Source: Linum tenue
Lineage: Eukaryota > Streptophyta > Magnoliopsida > Malpighiales > Linaceae
Length of the DNA stretch: 64,000 nt
Direction: 5' to 3'
Assembly: GCA_946122785.1 (NCBI GenBank)
Contig: CAMGYJ010000006.1
Span: forward strand, 49,682,066-49,746,065
Part shown: positions 1-9,384 of the stretch, piece after piece
Layout of the letters: each line of letters begins with the position of its first letter
How positions within the stretch are numbered: position 1 is the first letter of the stretch
Notes under the pieces: model-generated
Databases searched by the model: none
The model's input: the letters and a program-made list of their open reading frames with translations, nothing else
What the model was told of the DNA's origin: nothing
Made by a program: the position numbers and the translations under genes

Positions 1-432
1 AGCTCTTTGTCGAAGAAGAGATTGGGGGAGTAGACGAAGGGGAGCAGCCGGTGGGGGTCTCAATTTTTATTTATATTAATTTAATTGTAATAATTTTAAA
101 TTAGAAAATATGTGTAAATTACGGATATTTTAATGATTTTTATGATGACCGGATGGTGACATAGCATGTTGATCGTTAGTAACCGCGTTTGACCGTCCAA
201 GATAACAGTCAAACATCGGGTTTGGCCAATGTCGTTATTTTTATGTATAGTTTGGGCCAGGATATTATAGATCGAAAAGATTGGGTAGAATGTATAATAT
301 GGTCAAATTCCAGGCCATACAAATATATTAACCCTTTATTTTTATTTTTGTTTTGAAGTTGCCTCTAAATTAAGATAGGTAGAATTTATGTCAAATTGTA
401 TTTTACTTAACAACTATGAGCATTATCATATA
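1..432. repeat. Block-start repeat, copy A (LTR-derived)
   Basis: This AT-rich sequence recurs almost unchanged at 14,340-14,631 and 16,911-17,343 and in more diverged form near 42,360 and 52,720. At the other sites it follows directly on the right LTR of the short LTR element (for example 16,704-16,905), so it marks the left edge of each duplicated block. No coding sequence is visible. Confidence 0.7.
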
Positions 433-900
433 CTAGTTTGCTGTCCGCGCTTCACTGCGGCAAGATATTAAATAATTTATAAATCTATATTTACTTATTT
501 AAAGATGTAGTTGGAATTAAATAATAAAAAATAGTTTAGGTAAGATACACATTTGATATAAATGTTAACTTACCATACAAAACTTATGCGTAATACAAAA
601 TTATGAGATGATAAATGTTATAGATAATAATAAAGAAATTTTGGGTAATAGTAAAATAATTAAGTTATGAAAATTATAACATTTTATTAAAATGTTATGT
701 AAACAGTAAACGACCTTACATAATCAAAATATCGTTATCAGAAATAAATTATACTTGATGCTCAAAAGATGACGAAGTTTATTTGCGAGGTAGAATTTTT
801 TTTATTGACATAGAAATGTCGTCTGAAATAAATAATTTTCTTCCTAAAATAACCTTTTACATTTTTTACGACAGTTATTCGTAGAAAAAAATTAGCAAAT
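433..900 (-). mobile_element. Candidate Helitron 3' terminus and AT-rich interior
   Basis: Read on the minus strand, a short GC hairpin (stem CCGC/GCGG, plus-strand 445-460) is followed after about 8 nt by CTAG at 433-436 and then T. This is the layout of a Helitron 3' end (hairpin, then CTRR, inserted before T). The interior to about 900 is AT-rich with no ORF. The 5' TC end was not found, so the element may be truncated. The same sequence is at 17,344-17,820. A chance hairpin is possible. Confidence 0.35.
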
Positions 901-1246
901 GGGATCGAATTTAAAAGTTTGCAAAGTGGTCCCATGAAAGTCTACAAAACAATACAAAAAATAAAGAGAGCCTTAGTGACTTTCCCTTCATAGAATTTGA
1001 GAAATTTTGTTAGGGGAAAAACGAAGGAAAGAATGGAAAATTTCTATGTATAATATTTTATAAGTATGCATTATTGTATTATTTTATTATAAGTAAGAAT
1101 GTATTATACCTGAACCAATCCAATCAGTAGAACAGAAATCATCCTTGGTGCTATAAAAACAGAAATCAGGAGAACGAATCCAATCAGCGAGACCCCCATG
1201 ACTCCCAGTCGTCGAGTGAATAATATAATTCACGTCATAGCAACTA
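901..1246. other. AT-rich spacer, no feature seen
   Basis: No gene or repeat structure is visible. Around 900-905 copy A lacks about 1.2 kb that block B has at 17,821-19,050; the join in A sits on a short run of T, compatible with microhomology-mediated deletion. Confidence 0.5.
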
Positions 1247-1655
1247 CCATGAAAGTTGTACATAAACCTTATGGTAAAAGTTCAATTGAGTTTGTACCTA
1301 TACTATAATGGTCAAATTGAACTTGTACATATACCTTATGGTACAAGTTCAACTAAATACACCTATACCTTTTTGTACAAATTGAGTTGAACTTATTCGT
1401 ATACCTTATGGTAAAAGTTCAGTTGAACTTGTTCATATACCTTAGTGGTCAAATTGAGCTTGTCCATGTACGCTAATGGTGAAATTGGACTTGCACATAT
1501 ACGTTAATGGTCAAATTGAACTTGTACATGTACCTTATGGTAAAATTTCAATTGAACTTGTACATGTACCTTAATGGTCTAATTGAACTTGAACATATAC
1601 CTTATGGTACAAGTTCAAAATTGTTTTGTACCTATACTATATTTATTGTACAAAT
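1247..1655. repeat. Degenerate tandem array, period about 36-40 bp
   Basis: About ten imperfect units carry the words CTTATGGT, TCAAATTGAACTTG and TACATATACC. Alternate units read AAGTTCAATTGA or TCAAATTGAACTT, so sense and antisense forms of one core (AAGTTCAATTGAACTT-like, itself near-palindromic) are interspersed. A short open frame of 72 codons runs through it, but its product is only the translated repeat. Block B has the same array at 19,388-19,797. Confidence 0.75.
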
Positions 1656-2270
1656 GGTATTTGATTTGGATTTTGAGTCAATAGATTTATGGATCAATGA
1701 AGTTAAAAAAGTCCCACGTGATTAAGTAAACAATATTTTTGGTTATAGGTGGCATCGGTGAAGTATGTTGTCTTTCATTTCGAGGCACAAGTTCAATTCT
1801 TGATAAGAGAAATTTTTTTCTAATAATAAGAATAAAACGGAAAAAAGTGCGAAAGTCGACGCTTTGGTTTAGCTGAATGAACCGATCAGTCCATTATGGC
1901 TATAATAAGATTGGGAAATATGATATCCATTTTTAAACGTTACTAAATAGTAATGGTAGATTTAAATTTTTCAAAATATAAGTTAGTCTAATTGGTGTTA
2001 AATCAATGTTGTAAATTTAAGGTATCTGGTTCAATCCACCTTGATGTAAGTTTTTTTAGTTTTCCATTAGTAACTAGTAACACAAACATGAAAGTTGACA
2101 CACAACAACATAGTGCAATTGGTGTGTACTCATCACTGTAAACTCATGGTTAATGGTTCATTCCTCCAAACATGAAAATAGATATTCCTAATAAATAATA
2201 TAATTTCCAATGAAACAGGTTCGTAAAAAAAAAAACTTGAGTATTCCCACAAACTTTTTTGGTGGGTCGA
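1656..2270. other. AT-rich spacer, no gene seen
   Basis: Low-complexity AT-rich DNA, shared with block B (19,798-20,312), contains no convincing ORF, RNA gene or terminal repeat. Confidence 0.5.
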
Positions 2271-2560
2271 AAAAAGCATATATTAATGACGCCATTTTTT
2301 CACATTTTCAGTAATAATAATTATTTTCAACGCTATAGCAGGCTTCGTCACAAATAGGTACTCACTATTCCTCCAATTTGCCTAAATTATTATTTCCAAC
2401 GGGTTTTCTAATAATTTATGACGCAAACAATTTATTGTCATAAATAATAATTTTTCTTCCAACAAAATGTCCATTTCGTCGAAAATAATTCTTATTTCTC
2501 ACAAAAAAATAGTGTCGTCGGTAGGTTTTCGTCACAACTGTCTGTCTTTTTTGTAGTGAT
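2271..2560. mobile_element. CACTA-type element end
   Basis: The segment ends at 2,560 with TTTTTTGTAGTG, the complement of the CACTACAAAAAA terminus typical of plant CACTA (EnSpm) elements. Upstream it is dense in short GACGAA / CGTCGG / CGTCAC words, as expected for CACTA subterminal repeats. No transposase is present and no matching start was found nearby, so this is a remnant. It recurs in block B (end at 20,839) and block C (end near 43,598). Confidence 0.55.
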
Positions 2561-3111
2561 ATAAGGAATGACAATCTATCCAATATCCATAACCATATGC
2601 TTTGTCTATTGTATTAATCATTACTAAAACTTATATAATGCATTTTACTAATAATCCGCCCGCGCTCTGCTGCGGGATACGTTTGACTTGTGTAATCTTT
2701 AGTTGTCGTAACGCAAAACCGACGCAGAGTCGAGGAGAGCGTACACATAGAAACATATATAGTGTTCAACGAAAAGCTGTGATGAAGTATAGGACATGTA
2801 TAATAGAGAATGAAAAAATGGACATCAACCTAGAGTCCAAAGTTAATCCTAAAGTCTAGTAGTTGTCCAAAATGTTTGGTTTAGTAAATAGACAGGCCCA
2901 TTTAATTTTTTACCCATAATGTTTTGGTTTGTTGTGCACATGGAAATAAATGAGGGAATCACCAAAGTTTGGTTTGGTTAGTTGCTGGAAGTATAAATAA
3001 TTTTGTATATTAGGTGTATCATTAAGTGGTTAATCGGTTTCACTGGTTAGCAGCGTTGAAAACAAACGAAATAAGCTAAATTGTTTAACCAAATCAAACC
3101 AATTATCTAAA
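2561..3111. other. Upstream spacer with GC hairpin
   Basis: Mostly featureless. At 2,659-2,677 the palindrome-like CCCGCGCTCTGCTGCGGG stands out as a GC island in AT-rich DNA. It resembles the candidate Helitron hairpin at 445-460, but no clean CTRR end follows. The segment is conserved in blocks B and C. Confidence 0.4.
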
Positions 3112-3425
3112 TTAACCGAATGCTACTGGTTAATATGGTTACCATAGTAACCAATCTGTTTGAACACCCCTAGATGCCACAGCTCAGCATATACACAGGC
3201 GAACAGTAATCCGGAATCCATGATTACTTACTAAAATTAGAGATGGCTAAAATTTCGTAAGGAACAGAAAACCAATTAAGAGTAACTTGCGCTATTAATA
3301 AATTAATTAATTAATAACTTAAGCTCTGTAGTTCACCGGAAAAATGAAGTCAGTGTAGGTTTAATCGATAATTTGGAGTGGCCAGGAACTTGAGTGCATC
3401 GTTAGCACATAGAAACCAATTATCT
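3112..3425. repeat. Direct repeat, copy 1, in protease upstream region
   Basis: About 310 bp beginning AATTAACCGAATGCTACTGG is repeated at 3,949-4,250 within block A. The inner word GGTTACCATAGTAACC is a perfect inverted repeat. Blocks B and C hold a single copy (from about 21,385 and 44,153). In A the two copies flank the hairpin/minisatellite segment, so that segment was probably inserted or duplicated here. Confidence 0.7.
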
Positions 3426-3504
3426 AAAAAGCAACCTGGTTGACTTTTGGATGGACCTCCTCTATATAGGGATGGAGCCTCCAAAGTCAACCCGGGTGTT
3501 TTTT
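3426..3504. repeat. Imperfect hairpin 1
   Basis: The left arm (3,426-3,450, AAGCAACCTGGTTGACTTTTGG core) pairs imperfectly with the right arm (3,481-3,504, CCAAAGTCAACCCGGGTG core). The loop contains CTCTATATAGGGATGGAG. The loop and right arm are repeated in hairpin 2 downstream. Confidence 0.65.
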
Positions 3505-3572
3505 CCAGTTCGTATGGATTGTCAGTCTAGTTTGTCATTTTTGTCCACCATGTTCGTACTGTTTGTATGTCT

Positions 3573-3651
3573 AAAAAACACCCGGGTTGACTTTGGGAAG
3601 GAGCCCCTCTATATAGGGATGGAGCCTCCAAAGTCAACCCGGGTGTTTTTT
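3573..3651. repeat. Perfect 24-bp inverted repeat (hairpin 2)
   Basis: Arms 3,573-3,596 and 3,628-3,651 are exact reverse complements over 24 bp (core CACCCGGGTTGACTTTGG), separated by a 31-nt loop containing the self-complementary CTATATAG. It looks like a foldback element or the fused ends of a MITE. The same structure is at 21,848-21,926 in block B. Confidence 0.8.
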
Positions 3652-3800
3652 CGTTTTGTATGGTTTGTATTGTTTGTCAGTCTAGTTTGTATTGTTTGTA
3701 CAGTTTGTAATGTTTGTATGTTTTGTCGCTCTAGTTTGTACTGTTCGTATGTTTGTATGGTTTGTACTGATTGTAAATCCGGTTTGTATACTTCGTAATT
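3652..3800. repeat. GTTTGTA-type minisatellite
   Basis: This stretch is built of variants of GTTTGTATT, GTTTGTACA and CAGTCTAGTTTGTA. The array begins already between the hairpins (3,505-3,572). In block B it is cut short at about 21,974, where it joins the protease promoter-proximal DNA at a shared TTTGT word. Confidence 0.7.
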
Positions 3801-3894
3801 TTTCATAATACCCAAACTAGCCCTGCTATTAATTAAATAGCCCTTCCCACTTTTTAACCATTGGATTGAAGTGTCCAGATCTAATGGCTAGGAG

Positions 3895-3916
3895 GGGCTT
3901 AGTCAAGTGACTAAGC
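3895..3916. repeat. Short perfect inverted repeat
   Basis: GCTTAGTCA and TGACTAAGC are 9-bp complementary arms around a 2-nt spacer, flanked by GGAGGG and CCCCCC runs that extend the pairing imperfectly. Such a palindrome could be an element end or a factor-binding site; nothing decides this. Confidence 0.5.
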
Positions 3917-3948
3917 ACCCCCCTTAATCACCAGATCCGCTCTCAATT

Positions 3949-4250
3949 AACTGAATGCTACTGGTTAATATGGTTACCATAGTAACCAATCTGTTTGAAC
4001 ACCCCTAGAGGCCACAGCTCAACATATACACAGGCGAACAGTAATCCGGAATCCATGATTACTTACTAAAATTAGAGATGGCTAAAATTTCGTAAGGAAC
4101 AGAAAACCAATTAAGAGCTAACTTGCGCTATTAATAATTAATTAATTAATAACTTAAGCTCTGTAGTTTACCGGAAAAATGAAGTCAGTGTAGGTTTAAT
4201 CGATAATTTGGAGTGGCCAGGAACTTGAGTGCATCGTTAGCACATAGAAA
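3949..4250. repeat. Direct repeat, copy 2, in protease upstream region
   Basis: Second copy of the 3,112-3,425 repeat, here continuing into the sequence (4,250-4,350) that directly precedes the protease promoter in all blocks. Confidence 0.7.
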
Positions 4251-4525
4251 CATATATAGTAGTGTTCAACGAAAAGCTGTGAAGAAGTATAGGACATGCA
4301 TAGTAGAGATTAGAGAATGAAGAAATGGACATCAACCTAGAGTCCAAACTTTGTCATGTGTGAACTCAACTCTAATTATATATGAAGGTAATATTTTGTC
4401 ATGTGCGGCCTTTAATTTTGTCAGGGGGAAATGAGTGTGACAAACAAGGCATCAATCAATTAATGAAAAAAGAATATATGTAAATAATGACAAGAAGCAT
4501 AATATAATTGATTTGAAGAAGACAC

Positions 4526-4533
4526 TATATATA
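4526..4533 (+). promoter_or_regulatory. TATA box of aspartic protease gene, copy A
   Basis: TATATATA in the context CTATATATAG lies 68 bp before the ATG at 4,594. A start of transcription about 30 bp downstream would give a 5' leader of some 35-40 nt. It is identical in all three gene copies. Confidence 0.65.
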
Positions 4534-4593
4534 GAATGCATTTGTGATCCATTAATTCCACTCATCAATCATCTCTCAATCTTGACATACATC

Positions 4594-5943
4594 ATGGAGC
4601 CAAAACCAACCATGTCTTTCCCGATCACACTTGCACTAGCTACGTTTTGTTGTATAATTATGTCCGCATTTGTGGATGCGCAGAGCGGTGGATTTAGTAT
4701 CAATCTGGTCCATCGCGATTCCGAAGGTTCGCCTTTCTATAATCCCAAGGAAACGCCAGCTCGGCGCGTTGGGAATGCGGGTAGGCGATCGATTGGGCGA
4801 GTGCATCGTTTCAGTCACATGCTTCACCTTAACAGTTCGAGGTCTATTTCGGACCCTTCGGATCCTGATGCTCAGTTGACGGCCAACAATGGGGAATACC
4901 TGGTGAACATCTCCCTTGGTACGCCACCATTTCCGATCGTTGCGATTGCTGACACTGGCAGCGACATTATATGGACACAATGTAAGCCTTGCACCGATTG
5001 CTACAAGCAGGATGCGCCCTTATTTGACCCCAAGTCGTCGAGTAGTTATAGAACAGTGTCATGTTCATCCAACGCTTGTAATTCGCTCCAGAGTGAAGGA
5101 AGCTCTTGCTCCTCCGACGGCAGTGTTTGCGAGTACCAGGTGAGTTATGGGGACCAATCTCACACCCAAGGAGATGTAGCAGCTGAAACACTGACTTTGG
5201 AGTCCAAGACTGGCAACCCTGTGGCCCTTCCGAAAACTGTGATTGGCTGCGGGCATGACAATGCAGGAACATTTAGCCCCAAAGGCTCTGGCATCGTTGG
5301 TCTTGGAGGAGGACCTGCATCCCTTGTCAGCCAACTCGGTTCATCCATTGGCGGGAAATTCTCCTACTGCATGGTCCCGTACGCAGCTGCCAAGCCGACC
5401 AGTACGATGAACTTCGGCACCAACGCCGTGGTTTCAGGAAATGGTGTCCTTTCCACCCCCTTGATTTCGGATCCATCCCAACCCACATTTTACTTCCTTC
5501 AACTTGAAGCCGTTAGCGTTGGGAGCAAAAAGATTGCCTTCCAAGGCTCCTCCATTGGAGGCTCTGGCAACATTATCATTGATTCAGGGACGACTTTGAC
5601 CCTTGTGCCTACTGATTTCTTCTCCCAGCTCTCTGATGCCGTCGAGACTCAGGTCACCGGCGGCACCAAAACCAGCGACCCCGAAGGCTTTTTCAGCCTC
5701 TGCTACGTGCCAGACTCCAGTCTCAAACTTCCTCCCGTCACTGCGCATTTCAAGGGAGCCGATGTGGTGCTCACTTCCGACAACATTTTCATCCAGGTCA
5801 ACGATAAAGTGGTTTGTTTGGCTTTCTACGCCAACGACCAACTCAGCATCTATGGAAACGTTGCTCAACAAAACTTTCTCATTGGATATGACCTTCCAAA
5901 GCAAACTCTATCTTTCAAGCCTACAGATTGCACAAACACCTAA
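4594..5943 (+). CDS. CDR1-like apoplastic aspartic protease, copy A
   Basis: An intronless 449-codon gene of the plant atypical/nucellin-like pepsin family (A1B), closest in layout to Arabidopsis CDR1 (CONSTITUTIVE DISEASE RESISTANCE 1), an extracellular protease linked to defence signalling. Residues about 7-29 form a hydrophobic signal peptide ending in FVDAQ. A propeptide with the family word INLVHRDS follows. The two catalytic aspartates are in DTGSD (D120) and DSGTT (D330). Between them is the Cys-rich nepenthesin-type insert (WTQCKPCTDCYKQ...), and GCGHDNAGTF and KFSYCM also fit the family. The length is normal. I chose ATG 4,594 because the frame opens upstream only with a TTG that precedes the TATA box. 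Copy B differs at residue 94 (Gln here, Arg there). Defence role is inferred from the family. Confidence 0.93.
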   Translation: MEPKPTMSFPITLALATFCCIIMSAFVDAQSGGFSINLVHRDSEGSPFYNPKETPARRVGNAGRRSIGRVHRFSHMLHLNSSRSISDPSDPDAQLTANNGEYLVNISLGTPPFPIVAIADTGSDIIWTQCKPCTDCYKQDAPLFDPKSSSSYRTVSCSSNACNSLQSEGSSCSSDGSVCEYQVSYGDQSHTQGDVAAETLTLESKTGNPVALPKTVIGCGHDNAGTFSPKGSGIVGLGGGPASLVSQLGSSIGGKFSYCMVPYAAAKPTSTMNFGTNAVVSGNGVLSTPLISDPSQPTFYFLQLEAVSVGSKKIAFQGSSIGGSGNIIIDSGTTLTLVPTDFFSQLSDAVETQVTGGTKTSDPEGFFSLCYVPDSSLKLPPVTAHFKGADVVLTSDNIFIQVNDKVVCLAFYANDQLSIYGNVAQQNFLIGYDLPKQTLSFKPTDCTNT

Positions 5944-6106
5944 ACCCCCCCAATTCTCCATTACCACATTCATATGTGTGTTTATCAATAAGCTAGTGTG
6001 TGTAAATGAAATTAAAACAACGTGATTGTTAATCTATGTGCAATTAATAATATATACATGTGTTTATCAATAACTGTACGCAACGTGGATGAACAATTCC
6101 TTTCCT

Positions 6107-6112
6107 AATAAA
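6107..6112 (+). terminator. Poly(A) signal of protease copy A
   Basis: AATAAA lies 164 bp after the stop codon in AT-rich DNA and is conserved in the other two copies (23,729 and 55,089). Confidence 0.5.
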
Positions 6113-6341
6113 ATTCTTAATTTCTTTTTCGTTGGGATCATTTTTTGTTTTTCTTTGTCCGACTTAGCTTCTTCTTACCAACCCAATATATTTCAGTGTT
6201 TCTTAACCAGGATTATTAACATCACCGATTAAAATTATCCCAACAACTACAAAGAGAAAAACGGATTTTTGCATCCAAACAAATTGGTTCCTAAAAGATC
6301 AAAGTTGGTTATTAATATTTACGCAAGTTGGCCCCTATTCA

Positions 6342-6631
6342 TGTCAGACGATCATTATTAAGCAGCCCATGTATTTTGTATCTATCATTATGTTTAGTGG
6401 ACTTGAACCATAGTGAGCCCACGTGAGTCTTGCATGGTAATGCAGACTTACCCTAGCCCGCATATGATTGATGACATGGGATAGATTAGGGTTGTTGATT
6501 GTATATATATGGTGTGATAGAGGATCGGCAGCCTTTGAGCTGAATAAGAGCAGAAGAACGCTTTGTGTCGTGGATTAGTCCTGACCTTCAAAACGCCAGG
6601 GATACCGCATTAATTTGGTGTCGTTTATTTC
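6342..6631 (+). mobile_element. Ty1-copia solo LTR, block A
   Basis: The sequence starts TGTCAGACGATCATTATTAA, preceded by ATTCA. The same LTR follows a copia RNase H domain and polypurine tract at 40,635, which identifies it. It holds an LTR-type promoter (GTATATATATGG near 6,503) and the conserved GAACGCTTTGTGTCGTGGAT. Its 3' part diverges from the 40,635 copy after about 6,631, so the end is lost or replaced. No internal domain follows: it is a solo or truncated LTR. Confidence 0.7.
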
Positions 6632-7131
6632 TGTCGTGAATTGGTGTTTGTTTGTGAATATTCATGAGGCTTCTCAGTTGGTGATTCCACGAGTGAGGGA
6701 CGGGTAGGTGGCTCATAAGGTTAGTCGAGATCTTCTTGAGGATGTCTTGCGGCCCTTTACTTTGTTCATTTTTTCTTGTAATTTTGCTCTTTGTATGTCT
6801 TTCCTTCTCCCCTACATAGGTTGATCACCCAATGTACTATGGGTTTAAATCCTAAAATCGTAATTATATGGCTATTATGTAATGTATGGATATTTTAGGG
6901 TTTTTATGAATGAATGTGTTTATCTAATTGATTTCATTGTTTTTAGATGATGATGGAGCCTAAGTATCCTAGGAAATAGTGACCCTTGGAATACGATCGA
7001 ACCAATTTACAAAATTACTAACTTGGTTATACTTGGCCTTGTTAGGATTGACTAGAGAGTGCGCTTCGACCTATAAATTTAAAGCATGCACCCATAAGAA
7101 AACCTCTACCAATCGAATCTTATCATTGTCT
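6632..7131. other. Spacer between copia LTR and LINE
   Basis: No gene was recognised. The segment is shared with 24,253-24,753, and its later part (from GAATGTG, GATGATG) recurs at 26,940-27,180 and 59,575-59,830. It is therefore a repeat of its own, possibly the flank into which the LINE inserted. Confidence 0.45.
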
Positions 7132-7679
7132 TTGATTGGAGTCAAGGAGTTTACTTCGGAAGAAAAGACTCTCTCTATGATCTACCAAGCCCCGCACCCG
7201 AAAGAGCTACCTTGGTTGGAGATCTCCCCAAAGCCCTACTGCTTGCCTAAGAGAGCAGAGCTCTTTCTCATCCTTAGATGGAATTACCTGCTCTTTCGAT
7301 ACTTGCGGATTACCTTGTTCTATTCTATATCCTCATTCGTGCATGACGGAGAGCAACTACCTCTTGACTTTCAACCTACGACCGAAGTCAAGGACTTGAC
7401 TGGACTGACCGCACTGATTGGATTGCTTTCCTCGTCTAAAAAGCAGAAGGAGGCATTATAGAATCCTACCAAGAACCATAATTCATACTTTCCCTCGAGC
7501 AGCCGATCTTTCAACAGCCGATTTGATAAGAGACAGGGCAGGCTGGCTAGGAGACATCCGACTTGCTTACAGGAACTCCTTCTTTCAAAGAGACGATTTG
7601 TGAACAGACAGGAGAGAGGCTTACCTACTTTCTAAGAAGGACAGACTTTCGGGTGCGGGGCTTGATTGGAGTCAAGGAG
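7132..7679. mobile_element. 530-bp insertion with direct and inverted repeats
   Basis: The 18-bp word TTGATTGGAGTCAAGGAG occurs at 7,132-7,149 and 7,662-7,679; blocks B and D have it once, so about 530 bp are extra here. Inside, AAGCCCCGCACCCGAAAG (7,187-7,204) is the exact reverse complement of 7,646-7,663. Base composition is more balanced than the surroundings. An open frame crosses it but matches no protein I recognise. The texture (AAAGAGCT, GAAGGACAG, mixed short GA/CT words) recalls plant mitochondrial intergenic DNA, so an organelle-derived insert is one possibility. Confidence 0.55.
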
Positions 7680-7930
7680 AATTTTTCTGATCATTAGAAG
7701 CGAAACTCACCGTTCTCCCAGTTTGAAAAAATAAACCTAAAAAATGGCTTATGATCGCCACATTGGAACACCAATTATTTTTGTGCTACTCCAAGTGAGT
7801 TCCTTGCTTGTTGTTTTGGGTCTTGATGTTTAAAGAACGTACATGATGATCCTCTATGATAGCTTATTCTGAAAATATCTAAACAATTTCCAAAAGATAT
7901 CAAGTGTAAAACACTATTTGAAATTAATTG
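7680..7930. other. Spacer before LINE copy A
   Basis: AT-rich segment shared with 24,771-25,022, 27,230-27,480, 34,534-34,670 and 59,870-60,120. No gene seen. Confidence 0.45.
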
Positions 7931-7941
7931 TAGAACACCTC

Positions 7942-8306
7942 TGATGCCACTCTATCTGATGGAGTTGCGGATCAGTTTGAGATCCGGTCTCGGGGTCCTC
8001 GTTCGTCCGAATCGGCCCACCAACCAATCTTGTCCGGCCGGGTTAGATAGGTGGTCCAAGCCTTTGAAGCTGGAAATGAGGTTGTTGATGGGGTTGGTGG
8101 AGAGGGTGAGCTGGCTAATGCGATCGAGATATCTGCTCAGATTGACGAATATGGCTCGAATACTCCGGTGATGGGGATGGGAGGGCGGAAGCGTTCTTGG
8201 GAGGATATTACGGGTGAAGTTGAAGAAAACCCCGCAGTGAAGAAGCCGTTTGTGGAAGAAGTCGAGGACGAAGCGCTGAAATCGGTGGAGGAAGCCAGCC
8301 GGAAAT
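7942..8306 (+). pseudogene. LINE ORF1 C-terminal remnant, copy A
   Basis: The frame starting near 7,942 (DATLSDGVADQFEIRSRG...) runs through a TAG at 8,048 and continues as an acidic, charged tail (GGRKRSWEDITGEVEENPAV). Such tails end the nucleic-acid-binding ORF1 protein of plant LINEs. The zinc knuckle and DUF4283 part are not present in this copy. In block B the same frame ends in a TAG at 25,404, about 10 bp before the ORF2 ATG. Confidence 0.55.
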
Positions 8307-9300
8307 GGACCCTCCCTCACATTCCAAACTGATGTAGGTCTGGTGCGGTCGAATAAGCCGGATCTTTTTTTCTTTTCGGAAACTCGATCCCGTAGACGTG
8401 TCGTCTCCCGTCGTTTGCGGGGACTAGGTTTTCAAATTTCCCATTGTTATTTTGTGGATGCTATTAAAGCATCTGGTGGTGTAGTTGTAGCTTGGTCCCC
8501 AGAAGTAGATGCTTCGGTGTTTTTTCAGTCGGATTTTGCCATATGTACTCGTATTAATGAAGGTGATCTTTCGTACGTGGTGGTTTGCGTTTACATGAGT
8601 TGTGTCGAGTCCCTAAGAGCATCCCAGCTCGCCAATCTTTGGCAGGTTTGTGAGGGTATTAAAGTTCCATTTGTGGTCATTGGCGATTATAACTCAACCC
8701 TGCACGCAGGTGAAAAAGATGGGGGAACACGTGGTCCGTGAGTCAATCGATTGCTCTTCACTCTTTTATCCATGATCTGGGCCTTCACGACCCAAGGTAC
8801 CAGGGTGACCAGTTCATGTGGACAAATAAACGAATGGGCCAAGCCTGTATTCGTGAGAGGCTGGATCGTGCCCTCTGTTCTCAGTCGTGGATTGATCAGT
8901 ACCCGGAGACTATTGTCAAACATTTTACGGACCAGGGGTCTGATCATAGGGCCTTGCTTTTGTCTGATAAGTCCTACGCCCGGCTCTGTTGCCCTCTATT
9001 TCGATTTGACGCGCGTTGGGCAGATAATCCCCATGTAAGGGCTATGGTTGGCTATGTCTAGCGTGAAGAGGTGGAGGGTTCCCCAATGTTTAAACTCTGG
9101 ACCCATTTGAAACAGCTTTGGCATTTACTGTATGATTGGAGTAGAGCAAGAACGACTAATTCCCTACGGAATATAAAAACTCTCCAGACTGAGATAGATC
9201 GCATAAAGCAGGTTTCTCCAATTAATTGAGAGGAAGTACGGGTGCTGGAGGGTGAGCTGAGTCGGAAATGGGAAGCGGAAGAACTCTACTGGAAGCAGAA
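8307..9300 (+). pseudogene. LINE ORF2 endonuclease, broken, copy A
   Basis: AP-endonuclease-like domain that nicks the target in LINE retrotransposition. Visible motifs are FFSETRSRRR, WSPEVDASVF, VVIGDYNSTL (the GDxN active-site word) and GSDHRALLL near the end. Lesions: a 49-bp deletion at 8,306 removes the ORF2 start that block B keeps (25,415); one G is lost from a run near 8,722, giving a frameshift; a TAG stands at 9,059 where the copy at 49,321 has TGG. The last two lesions are shared with block B, so they predate the block duplication. Confidence 0.8.
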
Positions 9301-9384
9301 GTCTAGGGTTCGCTGGTTATGAAGGGTGATCAAAATACTTCCTATTTTCATAAGGTCACTTGAGCTAGGCGGAAGAGGAATTTT

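Noticed and set aside
1507..1725. 72-codon ORF, repeated at 19,648
   Set aside because: It is the translation of the tandem array (repeating MVKLNLYMYL).
2659..2677. GC hairpin as a second Helitron end
   Set aside because: No CTRR-T follows at the right distance on either strand; only a TTAG is present.
4513..4593. 27-codon N-terminal extension of the protease frame
   Set aside because: It opens with TTG, contains the TATA box, and precedes the signal peptide; ATG 4,594 is the better start. The same applies at 22,133 and 53,494.
4636..4980. Minus-strand ORFs over the protease gene
   Set aside because: Antisense shadows, present identically over all three copies.
6979..7461. 160-codon ORF before the LINE
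   Set aside because: It crosses the left direct repeat of the 530-bp insertion; it does not exist in block B and matches no family I know.
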